Numbered from the stretch's first letter, positions 16,856 to 26,307 are shown. The stretch is 64,000 nucleotides of DNA from an uncultured Alistipes sp. (GCA_947623305.1 CANQGQ010000013.1:19250-83249), one strand, 5' to 3'. The notes: generated from the letters alone by a model not told the origin. Numbers and translations: made by a program.

Positions 16856-18154
16856 ATGCAATCCCGAAAAGTCAATTTCCATACGCTCGGCTGCAAACTC
16901 AATTTCTCGGAGAGTTCGACGTTCGCCCGTCAGTTCGAAGCGGGCGGCTTCGAACGGGTATCCCCCGATGCACCGGCCGATATTTGCGTCATCAACACCT
17001 GTTCCGTAACGGAACATGCCGACAAGAAATGCCGCAATCTGATCCGTAAACTCCACCGCCGCAATCCGCAGGCCATCATTGCCGTAACCGGATGTTACGC
17101 CCAGCTCAAACCGTATGAAATCGCAGCGATCGAAGGGGTCGATCTCGTGTTGAGCAACAACGACAAGGGCGAACTTTACCGTCGGGTCTGCGGACTTTCC
17201 GGCAAGGGGCGTGCGCAGGTGTACAGTTGCGAAACCGACGAATTGACGTCGTTTTTCGCCGCGTTTTCGAGCGGAGACCGCACCCGCGCATTTCTGAAAG
17301 TGCAGGACGGTTGCGATTACTGCTGTTCGTACTGCACGATTCATTATGCCCGCGGATCGAGCCGGAACATGCCCATCGCCGATTTGGTGAAGGAGGCGCG
17401 GCAGATCGCGGCAGCCGGACAGAAGGAGATCGTCATCACGGGGGTCAATACAGGCGATTTCGGCCGTACGACGGGCGAACGGTTCGTCGACCTGCTGCGG
17501 GCGCTCGATGAAGTGGAAGGCATCGAACGCTATCGTATTTCGTCCATCGAACCCAATTTGCTGACCGATGAGATTATTGCGTTCTGTGCTTCGTCGCCTC
17601 GGTTCCAGCATCATTTCCATATTCCGATTCAGAGCGGTTCCGACCGGATTCTCGCGGCGATGCGGCGACGTTATACGACGGCCCGTTTCGCCGACCGTAT
17701 TGCAGCCGTACGTCGGGCGATGCCCGATGCCTTCATCGGGATCGACGTCATCGTCGGATTCCCGGGCGAGACGGATCAGGATTTCCGCGACACATATCGT
17801 TTCTTAGAGGATTTGCGGCCTGCTTTCCTGCATATTTTCCCTTTCTCGGAGCGCCCCGGAACGCCGGCGGTCGATTTGCCGGATAAGGTGCAGGCTTCCG
17901 TGGCGACCCGTCGGGTCGAGGAACTCGAAGCGTTGTGCGACCGCTTGCATGGCGATTTCTGTGCCGCGGCGGTCGGTTCGGAGGATACGGTGCTTTTCGA
18001 AAGCACGCGCCGGAATGGCATGATGTTCGGATATACGGGCAACTACCGACGGGTGAAAGTCCCTTACGATCGGTCGCGGATCAATACGATTTGCCGCGTG
18101 AAGCTCGGCGCGATGGATGAATTTCACGACCTGGCAGGCGAAATCTTGGACTAA
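16856..18154 (+). CDS. mtaB: tRNA methylthiotransferase MtaB
   Basis: 432 residues. MtaB adds a methylthio group to t6A37 of tRNAs. The N-terminal UPF0004 domain carries three cluster cysteines (HTLGCKLN, INTCSVTEHADKKC, VTGCYAQ). The radical SAM core has CDYCCSYC (CxxxCxxC) at about residues 149-156. A C-terminal TRAM-like segment follows (GSEDTVLFE to GYTGNYRRV). Length is right for MtaB rather than MiaB or RimO. It is divergent from the ABC permease. Confidence 0.94.
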   Translation: MQSRKVNFHTLGCKLNFSESSTFARQFEAGGFERVSPDAPADICVINTCSVTEHADKKCRNLIRKLHRRNPQAIIAVTGCYAQLKPYEIAAIEGVDLVLSNNDKGELYRRVCGLSGKGRAQVYSCETDELTSFFAAFSSGDRTRAFLKVQDGCDYCCSYCTIHYARGSSRNMPIADLVKEARQIAAAGQKEIVITGVNTGDFGRTTGERFVDLLRALDEVEGIERYRISSIEPNLLTDEIIAFCASSPRFQHHFHIPIQSGSDRILAAMRRRYTTARFADRIAAVRRAMPDAFIGIDVIVGFPGETDQDFRDTYRFLEDLRPAFLHIFPFSERPGTPAVDLPDKVQASVATRRVEELEALCDRLHGDFCAAAVGSEDTVLFESTRRNGMMFGYTGNYRRVKVPYDRSRINTICRVKLGAMDEFHDLAGEILD

Positions 18155-18160
18155 AATGCG

Positions 18161-18168
18161 TATATTTG
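18161..18168 (+). promoter_or_regulatory. -7 element upstream of sensor-like/trkH unit
   Basis: TATATTTG right after mtaB and about 48 bp before the next ATG. No TTG at good spacing, so this is a partial match. Confidence 0.4.
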
Positions 18169-18215
18169 CATGCTGTCGGAAAGATGAAATACGGTATTAA
18201 TAATACGTTGTTGAA

Positions 18216-19001
18216 ATGACGGGGTTGCGTAAACGGGTTACGGTCGGCTTTTTGAGCATCGTTTGTCTGCTCTTTTTCTCGGGGATGGTGTCGTTCCTGG
18301 AATTGAGCCATCTGAGCCGCGATACGGGCGATATTCTGGAGGCCAATCGACGGAATATCTCTTTGGCCAAAGAGATGCTCGATGCCGCCCACGAGCAGAA
18401 TGTGGCGTTGATCCATTATTCGGTCTTCGGCGATCGCTCCTACGACAGCCTGTGCCGGGCCAGTCAGGAGCGGTTGGAAAACATGCTGTCGATTGCGCAG
18501 CATGAGGCGGTCGATAAATCGTTTCTCGATTCGCTGGCGTTCGCTACGACGGAATTGCGGCTGCTGACCGATTCCTATTTGGCTTTCGCCGATGTCGAAC
18601 GCGATTCGCTCGCTTTGGATCGAGGCGAAACGGCCGGCAGCCGATGGTATAACAACGAATACGAGGCGCTTTACGTTCGATTGACGGCCGCCATCAAGAA
18701 TTACATGACTTCGACCCAGAGCTCGTTGGCCCCGCGGGCGGAACAGATGAAGAAGAATGCCTATCGGGCCGTTACGCCGGTCTTGATCTCGTTGGTCGTG
18801 ATGATTGCCATCGTGTTGATGCTTTACTATTTCATGTCGATCTATTGCGTGCATCCCATTGTAAGGATGAACAAGGGGCTGGGCGATTTCCTGACGTTCC
18901 GCATTCCGTTTACCGTGAAGGGAGAACTGAAGGACGAGGTGTTGGAGCTGAAAGAGAAAATCGACACGTTGATCGCCCTCTCCAAACAGACCAAATTCTG
19001 A
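18216..19001 (+). CDS. Membrane protein with MCP-like four-helix periplasmic domain
   Basis: 261 residues. TM1 (about 9-28, VGFLSIVCLLFFSGMVSFL) is followed by about 165 residues of heptad-rich helix, TM2 (about 192-212, ISLVVMIAIVLMLYYFM) and a short HAMP-like tail beginning HPIVRMNKGLGDFL. This is the input half of a chemoreceptor or sensor kinase (4HB_MCP/CHASE3-like), but no kinase, cyclase or methyl-accepting domain follows. trkH starts 4 bp later, so a role in sensing for or modulating K+ uptake is plausible but unproven. Confidence 0.8.
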   Translation: MTGLRKRVTVGFLSIVCLLFFSGMVSFLELSHLSRDTGDILEANRRNISLAKEMLDAAHEQNVALIHYSVFGDRSYDSLCRASQERLENMLSIAQHEAVDKSFLDSLAFATTELRLLTDSYLAFADVERDSLALDRGETAGSRWYNNEYEALYVRLTAAIKNYMTSTQSSLAPRAEQMKKNAYRAVTPVLISLVVMIAIVLMLYYFMSIYCVHPIVRMNKGLGDFLTFRIPFTVKGELKDEVLELKEKIDTLIALSKQTKF

Positions 19002-19005
19002 AAGC

Positions 19006-20451
19006 ATGCGGGTGGATGTCGTTTTACGCTATGTCGGTATCGTGATGCTCTTCATCGCGGCGTTCCTGTTATTGTCGGCGGGAATTTCCTACTTCAACAA
19101 CATGGATTCGGCATTCTATCCGCTGCTGCTTTCGGCCTTGTTGACGACGTTGTTGGGAATTTTCCCGTTGATTTTCGTCGAACGCCAGGAACAACTGACG
19201 ACCAAAGAGGGTTTCTGCATCGTTGTCGGGGCGTGGTTGTTGGCGTGCGTCGTCGGCATGTTCCCCTACTTGATTTGGGGCGGTGAATTTTCGCTAATCA
19301 ATGCTTGGTTCGAAAGCGTTTCCGGCTTTACGACGACCGGAGCGACCGTGCTGAACGACATCGAATCGCTGCCGCGCGGACTGCTTTTTTGGCGCATGGC
19401 GACGACCTGGATCGGCGGTATCGGGGTCGTCATGTTCGTACTCGTCATTCTCCCTTCGATGGGCCGCAATAAATTGACATTGACCAACGTGGAACTTTCT
19501 ACGCTGGCCAAAGACAATTATCGTTACCGTACGCAGACCATCGTACGGATCCTGTTGGGCGTTTATGTGGGCCTGACGGCCGTTTCGATGCTGCTGCTCA
19601 AATTGGCCGGCATGAACTGGTTCGATGCGCTGTGTCATGCCATGTCGGTCAGCGCGACGAGCGGCTTCTCGACGAAAAACGCTTCGATCGCCTATTTCAA
19701 CAGTCCGGCAATCGAATGGGTGCTGATTTTTTCGATGATGGCAGCGGGCTTGCATTTCGGATTGATTTTCGCCACGGTAACCGGCCGGCGGAACAATCTG
19801 TTCCGGTCGGAGGTGGCGCGATGGTATTTCGGCATGCTGTTTTTTTGCGGATTTTCGATTGCGGTAAGCCTCTTTGCGGCAGACCTCTACCCTACTTTTT
19901 CCGCCGCTTTCCGCGGAGGCTTGTTTCAGTTCGTTTCATTGTTCACGACGACCGGTTTCGCGACGGCCGACACCAATCAATGGACGTCGTTCGCGATCGT
20001 GCTATTGTTGTTCGGCTCGTTGGTGTGCGCTTGTGCCGGATCGACTTCGGGCGGTTTGAAAATCAACCGCCTCATCCTTTCGTTGAAGATGATTCGGGCG
20101 CGGTTGAGCCAGCAGCAGCACCCCAATGCCATCATCCGCATCCGGCTCGACGGAGCGATACAGGATCGGGAGGCGTTGTATTCGGTGCCGGTTTTCATCG
20201 TTACTTATTTGCTGCTGATCTTGATCGGTACGGTGTTCGGCACGATGCTCGATGTCGATCTGATGACCAGTTTCTCGGGGTCGATCGCTTCGATGGGCAA
20301 TGTCGGTCCCGGATTCGGCGCTGTCGGGTCGATGGATAATTTTTCCGCGCTGCCGGCAGCATTCAAGTTGTCCAATTCGTTGCTGATGTTGTTCGGACGT
20401 TTGGAGATTTTCGGTTTGATACAGCTCTTTTTTATAAAATGGTGGAGATAA
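19006..20451 (+). CDS. trkH: TrkH-type potassium uptake channel subunit
   Basis: 481 residues with about ten membrane helices. Four pore-loop repeats with selectivity-filter-like glycines are visible: SGFTTTGAT, SATSGFSTK, FTTTGFATAD and GNVGPGFGAVG. TrkH moves K+ across the inner membrane and normally needs a TrkA-type RCK subunit, which is not in the window. It is cotranscribed with the sensor-like protein and overlaps the next gene by 13 bp. Confidence 0.93.
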   Translation: MRVDVVLRYVGIVMLFIAAFLLLSAGISYFNNMDSAFYPLLLSALLTTLLGIFPLIFVERQEQLTTKEGFCIVVGAWLLACVVGMFPYLIWGGEFSLINAWFESVSGFTTTGATVLNDIESLPRGLLFWRMATTWIGGIGVVMFVLVILPSMGRNKLTLTNVELSTLAKDNYRYRTQTIVRILLGVYVGLTAVSMLLLKLAGMNWFDALCHAMSVSATSGFSTKNASIAYFNSPAIEWVLIFSMMAAGLHFGLIFATVTGRRNNLFRSEVARWYFGMLFFCGFSIAVSLFAADLYPTFSAAFRGGLFQFVSLFTTTGFATADTNQWTSFAIVLLLFGSLVCACAGSTSGGLKINRLILSLKMIRARLSQQQHPNAIIRIRLDGAIQDREALYSVPVFIVTYLLLILIGTVFGTMLDVDLMTSFSGSIASMGNVGPGFGAVGSMDNFSALPAAFKLSNSLLMLFGRLEIFGLIQLFFIKWWR

Positions 20452-22010
20452 CCCGTCTATTGCGTAAAATCGTTTCATTCGCGGCAGCCGTTCTTCCCGT
20501 TGCAGGCTGGTTGTATGCCCAGCAGCCGGTTGTGGAACCCCGCCCGACGAGATTGGAGGCCGATCGGCAATATGCTGCTCTTTTGGAAGAAGACAAGGCG
20601 TTGCAGGCGCAGCAGGATTCGATCGCTCGGGCGATGGAGAATCTGCGGATTCTGCTGCGGACGAATCCCGCGGAGCGCAGCCGTATTTCGGAAGAAATTT
20701 TGCAATTGGAAAATCGGATGTTCGAAATCCGGAGTGCCAAGAGCCGGGTCGTTGATCGAATCAATGCGCTGGAGCAGGAATGGGTGTTGGCTCAACTGGA
20801 AGGTTCCGATACGTTGGAGGATGCCGCGTGGCCGGAGGAACCGACGAAGCAAGTGATTGTCGTCTCCAAAGGGCCGAAGTCGCGCAACTTGGTTTACAAC
20901 AGCTATTTCCGTGAAAATCTGCCGGAAGCCGATTTCGCCGCTTTGATCGAGGCGCAGCGTTTGGAGAGGCAGGCCGAAGAGTTCGCAACCCGTTATTTCG
21001 TTCGTTACGACACGTTGTCGATGTTGGCGCGGTCGTATGCGGAAGCGACTGCCGAAGAAGAAGCCGCGGCGATTTATGCACGACTTGATTCGCTGGCCGA
21101 TTCGAACCGCTCGTTGGCGGATTCGCTCGCCGCGACGTGGAACTATATTTTCGACAACAAGAGTTACGCCTATGGGTATCTGCTGGACAAACTCGGCTGC
21201 GAACAGCAACTGACGGATCAGGAAACCCGCCTTTCCGAAGCGATGTTGCAGTTGGCCGAATTGCGCGATAAGACGACCTCCGATCAGCTGGCCGACTATT
21301 TCTTGCGCAAGCGGGTGTCGGTCGATTCCGAAGTGGAGGTCGCACGATTGCTCGGTTTGGATGCGGCTTGCGATTCGCTCATGCAAGTGGCTGCCCGATT
21401 GAAGTCGGTCGATTTCCGCGTACCGAAGATCGAGGTTGCCGAACGATTCTTCATTGATTACGAGGAGCTCGCATTTTCGAAAGTTCCGAAATATACGATT
21501 CGGCACCCCATTCCCGAATGTCGGATTTATGAACGCGGCACGATCTATCGGATTTTGCTCGGTACGTTCAATACGAAACGGGCGGTTTCGTTGTTCAAGG
21601 GGGCTTATCCGCTCTATTACCGAATCGACGATGCAAAGAAGTGGAACTATTATGCCGGCGGCTTCGCAACGCTCGCTGAGGCGGAAGCCGCGCAGCAACA
21701 GCTGAAAGAGAAGGGTTTCGCTCATCCGGAGATCGTCGTTTGGACGCATGGCGCTTACCGCAATCTGGCTGAATCGCCCGATGTGCATGCGCAGGCTTAT
21801 CGGGTCGAAATAACGAACACCGAAGTCCTCTCCGAAGCGGTTCGGACTGCGATTGCAGCTGTTGCCGGCGATGCGGAAATCTCCAAAGTCGGTCAAAATC
21901 TCTTTGTCGTGGGGCTTTTTTATGATCGGGCGATCGCCGATGCCGTGGCGGAAACCATTCGGAAAACGGATGACCGGTTGCAAATAAATGTGGCCGAAAT
22001 GCCGCAATAA
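20439..22010 (+). CDS. Exported SPOR-like repeat protein
   Basis: 523 residues with a signal peptide (residues 1 to about 29, ending in GWLYAQ). Most of the protein is charged alpha-helix rich in Glu, Ala and Leu, likely coiled coil. Near 370-430 and 440-520 it has two SPOR-like units: YRILLGTFNTKRAV ... WNYYAGGFATLAEAEAA, then YRVEITNTEVLSEAV. SPOR domains bind denuded peptidoglycan, so an envelope role is likely. The start overlaps trkH by 13 bp. Confidence 0.75.
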   Translation: MVEITRLLRKIVSFAAAVLPVAGWLYAQQPVVEPRPTRLEADRQYAALLEEDKALQAQQDSIARAMENLRILLRTNPAERSRISEEILQLENRMFEIRSAKSRVVDRINALEQEWVLAQLEGSDTLEDAAWPEEPTKQVIVVSKGPKSRNLVYNSYFRENLPEADFAALIEAQRLERQAEEFATRYFVRYDTLSMLARSYAEATAEEEAAAIYARLDSLADSNRSLADSLAATWNYIFDNKSYAYGYLLDKLGCEQQLTDQETRLSEAMLQLAELRDKTTSDQLADYFLRKRVSVDSEVEVARLLGLDAACDSLMQVAARLKSVDFRVPKIEVAERFFIDYEELAFSKVPKYTIRHPIPECRIYERGTIYRILLGTFNTKRAVSLFKGAYPLYYRIDDAKKWNYYAGGFATLAEAEAAQQQLKEKGFAHPEIVVWTHGAYRNLAESPDVHAQAYRVEITNTEVLSEAVRTAIAAVAGDAEISKVGQNLFVVGLFYDRAIADAVAETIRKTDDRLQINVAEMPQ

Positions 22011-22063
22011 TCGAAATTATTGATTATCTTTAAACCCGTTAATTATTCCCAATCGTCGCGATC

Positions 22064-22525
22064 ATGTTTTATATCGTCTTGCTCATTTTTTTAGGGTTGC
22101 TTTTTCTGGTGGCGGAATTGGTGCTGTTGCCGGGGGTGTCGATCGGCGCTTTGTTGTCGTTGGTATGTTACGGCAGTTCGATTTATTTGGCTTTCCGCGA
22201 TTACGGCCCGTTGACCGGATTCATCGTCGTACTTGTGATTTTGGTTTTGTCGGTCGTGTCGGTCGTCTTTTCCTTGCGGGCCAAGACGTGGCAGCGCTTC
22301 TCGCTCAAACAGGAGATCCGATCGTCGTCGATGCCCGAACCGGACAAAGAATTGCAGGTCGGCGCTCGTGGAAAAAGCGTTTCGCGTCTCTCTCCGATGG
22401 GAAAAATCAGAATCGACGGTCGACTCTATGAAGCCAAGTCGCAGGATGTCTATATTGATCCGCGCAGCGACGTGGAGGTCGTCGGTTTCGAAAATTTCAG
22501 CGTGATTGTCAAAAAAGTCGAATAA
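22064..22525 (+). CDS. NfeD-like membrane protein
   Basis: 153 residues: two or three hydrophobic helices in the first 75 residues (FYIVLLIFLGLLFLVAELVLLPG with the PGVSIGA turn), then a small beta-barrel OB fold (ARGKSVSRLSPMGKIRIDGRLYEAKS, ending VEVVGFENFSVIVKKVE). This is the short NfeD type without the protease domain. It precedes floA by 18 bp; NfeD-flotillin pairs organise membrane microdomains. Confidence 0.9.
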   Translation: MFYIVLLIFLGLLFLVAELVLLPGVSIGALLSLVCYGSSIYLAFRDYGPLTGFIVVLVILVLSVVSVVFSLRAKTWQRFSLKQEIRSSSMPEPDKELQVGARGKSVSRLSPMGKIRIDGRLYEAKSQDVYIDPRSDVEVVGFENFSVIVKKVE

Positions 22526-22543
22526 TTCAATAAATCTGCGATT

Positions 22544-23512
22544 ATGATGGATCAAGGAATGCTTGCTTTGGTTGTTTTCGTGAGCCTCGTTGCCGTATGG
22601 CTCATCTTCTATTTCATCCCTGTGGGGCTGTGGTTTTCTGCGCTGGTGTCCGGTGTGCGGATCAGCCTGTTGCAGTTGATTCTGATGCGTTGGCGCAAGG
22701 TGCCGCCCTCGACCATCGTGTCGTCGATGATCGAAAGCACCAAGGCCGGCCTTTCGCTCAACCCCAATGAACTGGAAGCACATTACCTGGCCGGCGGTAA
22801 TGTAACGAATGTCGTTCATGCGTTGGTGTCGGCCCAGAAAGCCGGTATCGTACTCGATTTCCGGATGGCGACGGCGATCGACCTGGCCGGTCGCGATGTG
22901 TTCGAGGCCGTGCAGATGTCGGTGAATCCCAAAGTCATCAATACGCCGCCGGTCGCTGCGGTTGCCAAAGACGGTATCCAGTTGATCGCCAAGGCCCGCG
23001 TTACGGTGCGCGCGAATATCAAGCAGCTGGTCGGCGGTGCCGGTGAGGAAACGGTGCTGGCGCGTGTCGGCGAGGGAATCGTCTCGTCCATCGGTTCGGC
23101 CGATACGCACAAAATCGTGTTGGAAAATCCCGATTCGATCTCTCGCGTCGTATTGGAAAAGGGCCTCGATGCCGGAACGGCTTTCGAAATCCTGTCGATT
23201 GATATTGCGGACATCGACGTCGGTAAGAATATCGGCGCTCAGTTGCAGATGGATCAGGCGCAGGCCGATAAGAACATCGCACAGGCCAAGGCCGAAGAGC
23301 GTCGCGCGATGGCGGTCGCCCTTGAGCAGGAGAACAAGGCCAAGGCGCAGGATGCTCGTGCCAAAGTGATTCTGGCCGAGGCCGAAGTGCCGCTTGCGAT
23401 GGCCGAGGCGTTCCGTAACGGCAATCTCGGGGTGATGGACTATTACAAGATGAAGAACATCATGGCCGATACGTCGATGCGCGAGACGATCGCCAAGCCG
23501 GAAAAGAAATAA
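22544..23512 (+). CDS. floA: Flotillin-like protein FloA
   Basis: 322 residues with an N-terminal membrane segment ([21 protein letters not shown]), an SPFH/PHB core and a C-terminal coiled coil rich in Ala, Glu and Lys ([20 protein letters not shown]), matching the YqfA/FloA family. These proteins oligomerise at the inner membrane and scaffold microdomains. A strong terminator follows. Confidence 0.93.
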   Translation: MMDQGMLALVVFVSLVAVWLIFYFIPVGLWFSALVSGVRISLLQLILMRWRKVPPSTIVSSMIESTKAGLSLNPNELEAHYLAGGNVTNVVHALVSAQKAGIVLDFRMATAIDLAGRDVFEAVQMSVNPKVINTPPVAAVAKDGIQLIAKARVTVRANIKQLVGGAGEETVLARVGEGIVSSIGSADTHKIVLENPDSISRVVLEKGLDAGTAFEILSIDIADIDVGKNIGAQLQMDQAQADKNIAQAKAEERRAMAVALEQENKAKAQDARAKVILAEAEVPLAMAEAFRNGNLGVMDYYKMKNIMADTSMRETIAKPEKK

Positions 23513-23536
23513 GCGGAGCGGTTCGCTTCCGTAGAC

Positions 23537-23572
23537 ATCCTTGCAGGAAAATCCCCTGCAAGGATTTTTTTT
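23537..23572 (+). terminator. Terminator after floA
   Basis: ATCCTTGCAGG / CCTGCAAGGAT stem and an 8-base T-run (23,565-23,572). Confidence 0.9.
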
Positions 23573-23636
23573 GTAAATCTATACTTCTGTGTATCAACCA
23601 ACGGTCCGGAAAATCGGTTTGTTTCGGCATCCCGAC

Positions 23637-23695
23637 CGAAGTCCCCGCCAAGGCGGGGATTTAGGGGTGGGTCAAAACTGAATACACGGCCGAAG
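23637..23695. repeat. Core fragment of the MITE family, without termini
   Basis: About 60 bp starting GACCGAAGTCCCCGCC match the interior of the 4057-4253 element with few changes, including the CCCCGCC/GGCGGGG hairpin and GTGGGTCAAAACTGAATAC. No terminal inverted repeats are visible on either side. The rest of the 23,573-23,764 spacer shows nothing else I can support. Confidence 0.6.
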
Positions 23696-23764
23696 GCCGT
23701 GAGGAACGGCGGTCGGATTTGAAAATTCGGGCCAAAAACGCGGGTACTTTGTAAGAAACTCCAA

Positions 23765-24526
23765 TCAATGCACCTTTTCCGGCAGGGTCTCGCCGACCGG
23801 TTCGCTTTCGAGTCGGTCGCGCCACTTGATGGCTGCGTGGGTGCCGTCGCAATAGGGCTTGTTGGCCGATTGACCGCAGCGACAAAGCACTACCCGATTG
23901 CGGATTTCGTAGGTGTCGCCTGATGGATGCAGGATCGGTATGCCTCCGCGTACCCATAGCCCGCCGCTGGAACCGATGGCGTCATCCTCGATCAGTCCGA
24001 GGCTGGGCTCGAATCGGAACTCGAACGGTTGCAAGGTCCGACGATCTCGAGCAGTCAGTCGTCCGCTCGGACACATCGAGGCTTCGCGGATCGCCAGGCG
24101 GCGGGCCTCCGGTGCTTCGGAATGCTCCGTCAGTTCCCAGGCGTCGCCGTGCGGATGGCAGAATCGGGCGAAAACACACAGTTCGGCACGATCCAACAGA
24201 TCGACCGTTGCCCCTTCGATCGTTTCTATAGTGTCTGGATCCGTCTCGGTCGGGGCCGTAAGTTGCGGATCCCATTCCGCCTGCGTATGGCTGCCGTCGC
24301 AGTACGGATGTCGTCGGGATGCGCCGCAGCGGCAAAGTGCGGTCGGTTCCGTCTCGGTGGAGAAATGGCGCCCCTCCTGAAAGTACCAGCTTTCGTTGTT
24401 GTCGTCCGGCATGATGTATTGGGCCGAGAGCGGCGGGCGTCCGTAGACTAAATAGGGCCCTTGTTTCGAAATGGCGATTCGGATCGTTTCGTCGGTGTCG
24501 TTTGCGTCGTTTTTCGGATGCTGCAT
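23765..24526 (-). CDS. CDGSH iron-sulfur protein with three cluster-type segments
   Basis: 253 residues from MQHPKNDAND; the frame extends 30 codons further but that part is not conserved-looking. Two CDGSH motifs are clear: CRCGASRRHPYCDGSH at about 69-84 and CRCGQSANKPYCDGTH at about 221-236, each giving a 3Cys:1His [2Fe-2S] site. Between them, ELCVFARFCHPHG and EASMCPSGRL hold three cysteines plus histidines and resemble a mononuclear or [4Fe-4S]-type ferredoxin fold. Soluble, with no signal peptide. Function of this arrangement is not known. Confidence 0.85.
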   Translation of the reverse strand: MQHPKNDANDTDETIRIAISKQGPYLVYGRPPLSAQYIMPDDNNESWYFQEGRHFSTETEPTALCRCGASRRHPYCDGSHTQAEWDPQLTAPTETDPDTIETIEGATVDLLDRAELCVFARFCHPHGDAWELTEHSEAPEARRLAIREASMCPSGRLTARDRRTLQPFEFRFEPSLGLIEDDAIGSSGGLWVRGGIPILHPSGDTYEIRNRVVLCRCGQSANKPYCDGTHAAIKWRDRLESEPVGETLPEKVH

Positions 24527-24620
24527 ACTATTTCCGTTTGTTTTTCGTTCGTTCACCGATGGCAAGAATTGTTCCATCCGGATTTCCGGAAGCCGGAGAC
24601 GGAATTTATGAAACAATAAT

Positions 24621-24651
24621 TTGTTTCTGCGTCCGGCTTATGCTATCTTTG
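24621..24651 (+). promoter_or_regulatory. Promoter of FISUMP-like lipoprotein gene
   Basis: TTG at 24,621-24,623, 20-bp gap, TATCTTTG at 24,644-24,651; the ATG follows 18 bp later. Confidence 0.65.
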
Positions 24652-24669
24652 CCGCAGAATGTGCTGACT

Positions 24670-26124
24670 ATGAAAGATACGAAAGTTTTTTTTCTAAAAT
24701 GGGGTTTCGTCGTAGCGATGACGATGGTGGCGGCGATGGCCGTTTCGTGCAGCGACGATGACGAGGAGGACGGCGGTCTGTTGTCGTTCGAGGTGCCGTC
24801 GGTCTATTTTTCCGGAGCGGGTTCGCAAACCGTCGTTCCCTTTTCGGCGAGTGGGGTCGAACGCTTCTATATTTCGAGCAAACCCCAGGGCTGGGGCGAT
24901 GACAATGTGGTGATCGACGCCGTGAAAAAGGAGCTGACGATCGTTGTTCCTGCACCGTCCGAGGATGGCAGTGTCGAGCTGTCGGGAACGGTAACGCTCA
25001 GCGGTTATAACGCGGCGAATAAAGTGAAAAGCGCTTCGCTTTTCGTCGGTGTCGTTGCCGAAAAATCGCTCGAAGGCCCGGCCAACAGCTTTATCGCCAA
25101 TGAAAAAAATACGCATTACTCGTTCAGCCCGGTGCGGGGCGACGGGGTCGGGGTGGAGCCGGCCAATGTCGGTGTGATCTGGCAAAGTGCCAGCAAGTTG
25201 CTGCAATACGTTTATCTCGATGAGAACGATCGGATTTCTTTCTATGTCGGTGCGGATGCCGAACGGACGGACGAAATCATGCGCGGCAATGCACTGATCG
25301 GCGCTTACGATGCGACGGGAACCTTGTTGTGGAGTTGGCACGTCTGGACTGTGCCGTATGATCCGGAGCTGGATGTCGTCGAGTGGAACGGTTTTCAGCT
25401 GATGGGGCGGAATCTCGGAGCCCTCGATCAGTCCAATGCGTCCGCCGAAGAACGGCTCGCTTCCTACGGCCTGTTCTATCAATGGGGCCGGAAGGATCCG
25501 TTTGTCGGGCCGGCCGGTTATCGGGCGAATAACGGATCGTCCGCAACGATTTACGATGCGGAGAATACGATTACGAAATTGTCGTTCGTTGAATCTTCCG
25601 AGGAGACCGGAACGGAGGCGTATGCCCAGCAGCATCCGTTGAATTTCATCACGAGTACGAGCGAGAGCGGGTACGACTGGATGTGGAATGCGACCGAGAC
25701 CGGATGGAGCAAGAAGAACGATCCATGCCCTTATGGATGGAGGGTCGCACCGGCAGCCGCATTCAGAGGCTTGCAGCTGGACGGAGTGCCGACCGCTGCC
25801 GATGACGATCTTTTCGGATGGCCGTTGACCGATGGCGCTACGAGCTCGCTCTTCATGGCGGCCGGACGTCGGGTCTATCTGAACGGCAAAATTCAGAACA
25901 TCTATCAGCCCGAACCAGCTCCGGAAACGATCGCTGCGCGCGGCAATTCGGCGGAAGAAGCGCAACCCTGGGTCGGCCTGTATTGGTCGGCGGATGCGGT
26001 CGATGCGCGAAAGTCGGCGGCGCTCTATTTCTGGTACGATAAGCAAAATGCGACGGGCGGAATCGCTCCTTTGGTATCCTATGCGCGTGCGAACGGTTTG
26101 TCGGTACGGTGCGTGAAAGAGTGA
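24670..26124 (+). CDS. FISUMP-domain-like outer surface lipoprotein
   Basis: 484 residues from MKDTKVFFLKWG. A lipoprotein signal ends with AMAVSCSDDD, and the acidic residues after the Cys fit surface export in Bacteroidetes. A beta-rich BACON-like segment spans about 45-135. The C-terminal two thirds contain QLMGRNLGALDQ, FYQWGRKDPF, and KKNDPCPYGWRVAPAAAF, the signature of the Fibrobacter succinogenes major paralogous (FISUMP) domain. The role of this domain is unknown; adhesion or carbohydrate contact has been suggested for relatives. Confidence 0.8.
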   Translation: MKDTKVFFLKWGFVVAMTMVAAMAVSCSDDDEEDGGLLSFEVPSVYFSGAGSQTVVPFSASGVERFYISSKPQGWGDDNVVIDAVKKELTIVVPAPSEDGSVELSGTVTLSGYNAANKVKSASLFVGVVAEKSLEGPANSFIANEKNTHYSFSPVRGDGVGVEPANVGVIWQSASKLLQYVYLDENDRISFYVGADAERTDEIMRGNALIGAYDATGTLLWSWHVWTVPYDPELDVVEWNGFQLMGRNLGALDQSNASAEERLASYGLFYQWGRKDPFVGPAGYRANNGSSATIYDAENTITKLSFVESSEETGTEAYAQQHPLNFITSTSESGYDWMWNATETGWSKKNDPCPYGWRVAPAAAFRGLQLDGVPTAADDDLFGWPLTDGATSSLFMAAGRRVYLNGKIQNIYQPEPAPETIAARGNSAEEAQPWVGLYWSADAVDARKSAALYFWYDKQNATGGIAPLVSYARANGLSVRCVKE

Positions 26125-26161
26125 TCGGGCGATGTTTCGCGATATTTTGTGAAAAATAATT

Positions 26162-26191
26162 TTGCGGATTCGGAAATTCGGCTTATCTTTG
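26162..26191 (+). promoter_or_regulatory. Promoter of tRNA-Pro
   Basis: TTG at 26,162-26,164 and TATCTTTG at 26,184-26,191, about 35 bp upstream of the tRNA. Confidence 0.6.
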
Positions 26192-26225
26192 TGCGCTTTT
26201 AAAAGATAAGGGTATTTTATTTGTT

Positions 26226-26300
26226 CGGGGTGTAGCGCAGTCCGGTTAGCGCGCCAGCTTCGGGAGTTGGAGGTCGCTGGTTCGAATCCAGTCTCCCCGA
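26226..26300 (+). tRNA. tRNA-Pro (anticodon CGG)
   Basis: A cloverleaf folds cleanly: D-stem GCGC/GCGC, anticodon stem CCAGC/GTTGG with loop TTCGGGA (anticodon CGG), T-arm GCTGG-TTCGAAT-CCAGT. The acceptor stem CGGGGTG/CTCCCCG has a U6-U67 mismatch. CCA is not encoded. A terminator follows closely. Confidence 0.93.
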
Positions 26301-26307
26301 CAAGATG

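Noticed and set aside
16760..17620. Long N-terminal extension of the ABC permease frame
   Set aside because: It runs antisense through mtaB and past the consensus promoter; the permease starts naturally at MDFFSDLL.
20475..22007. 510-codon open frame on the minus strand
   Set aside because: Antisense to the SPOR-like protein gene; Arg/Phe-rich shadow.
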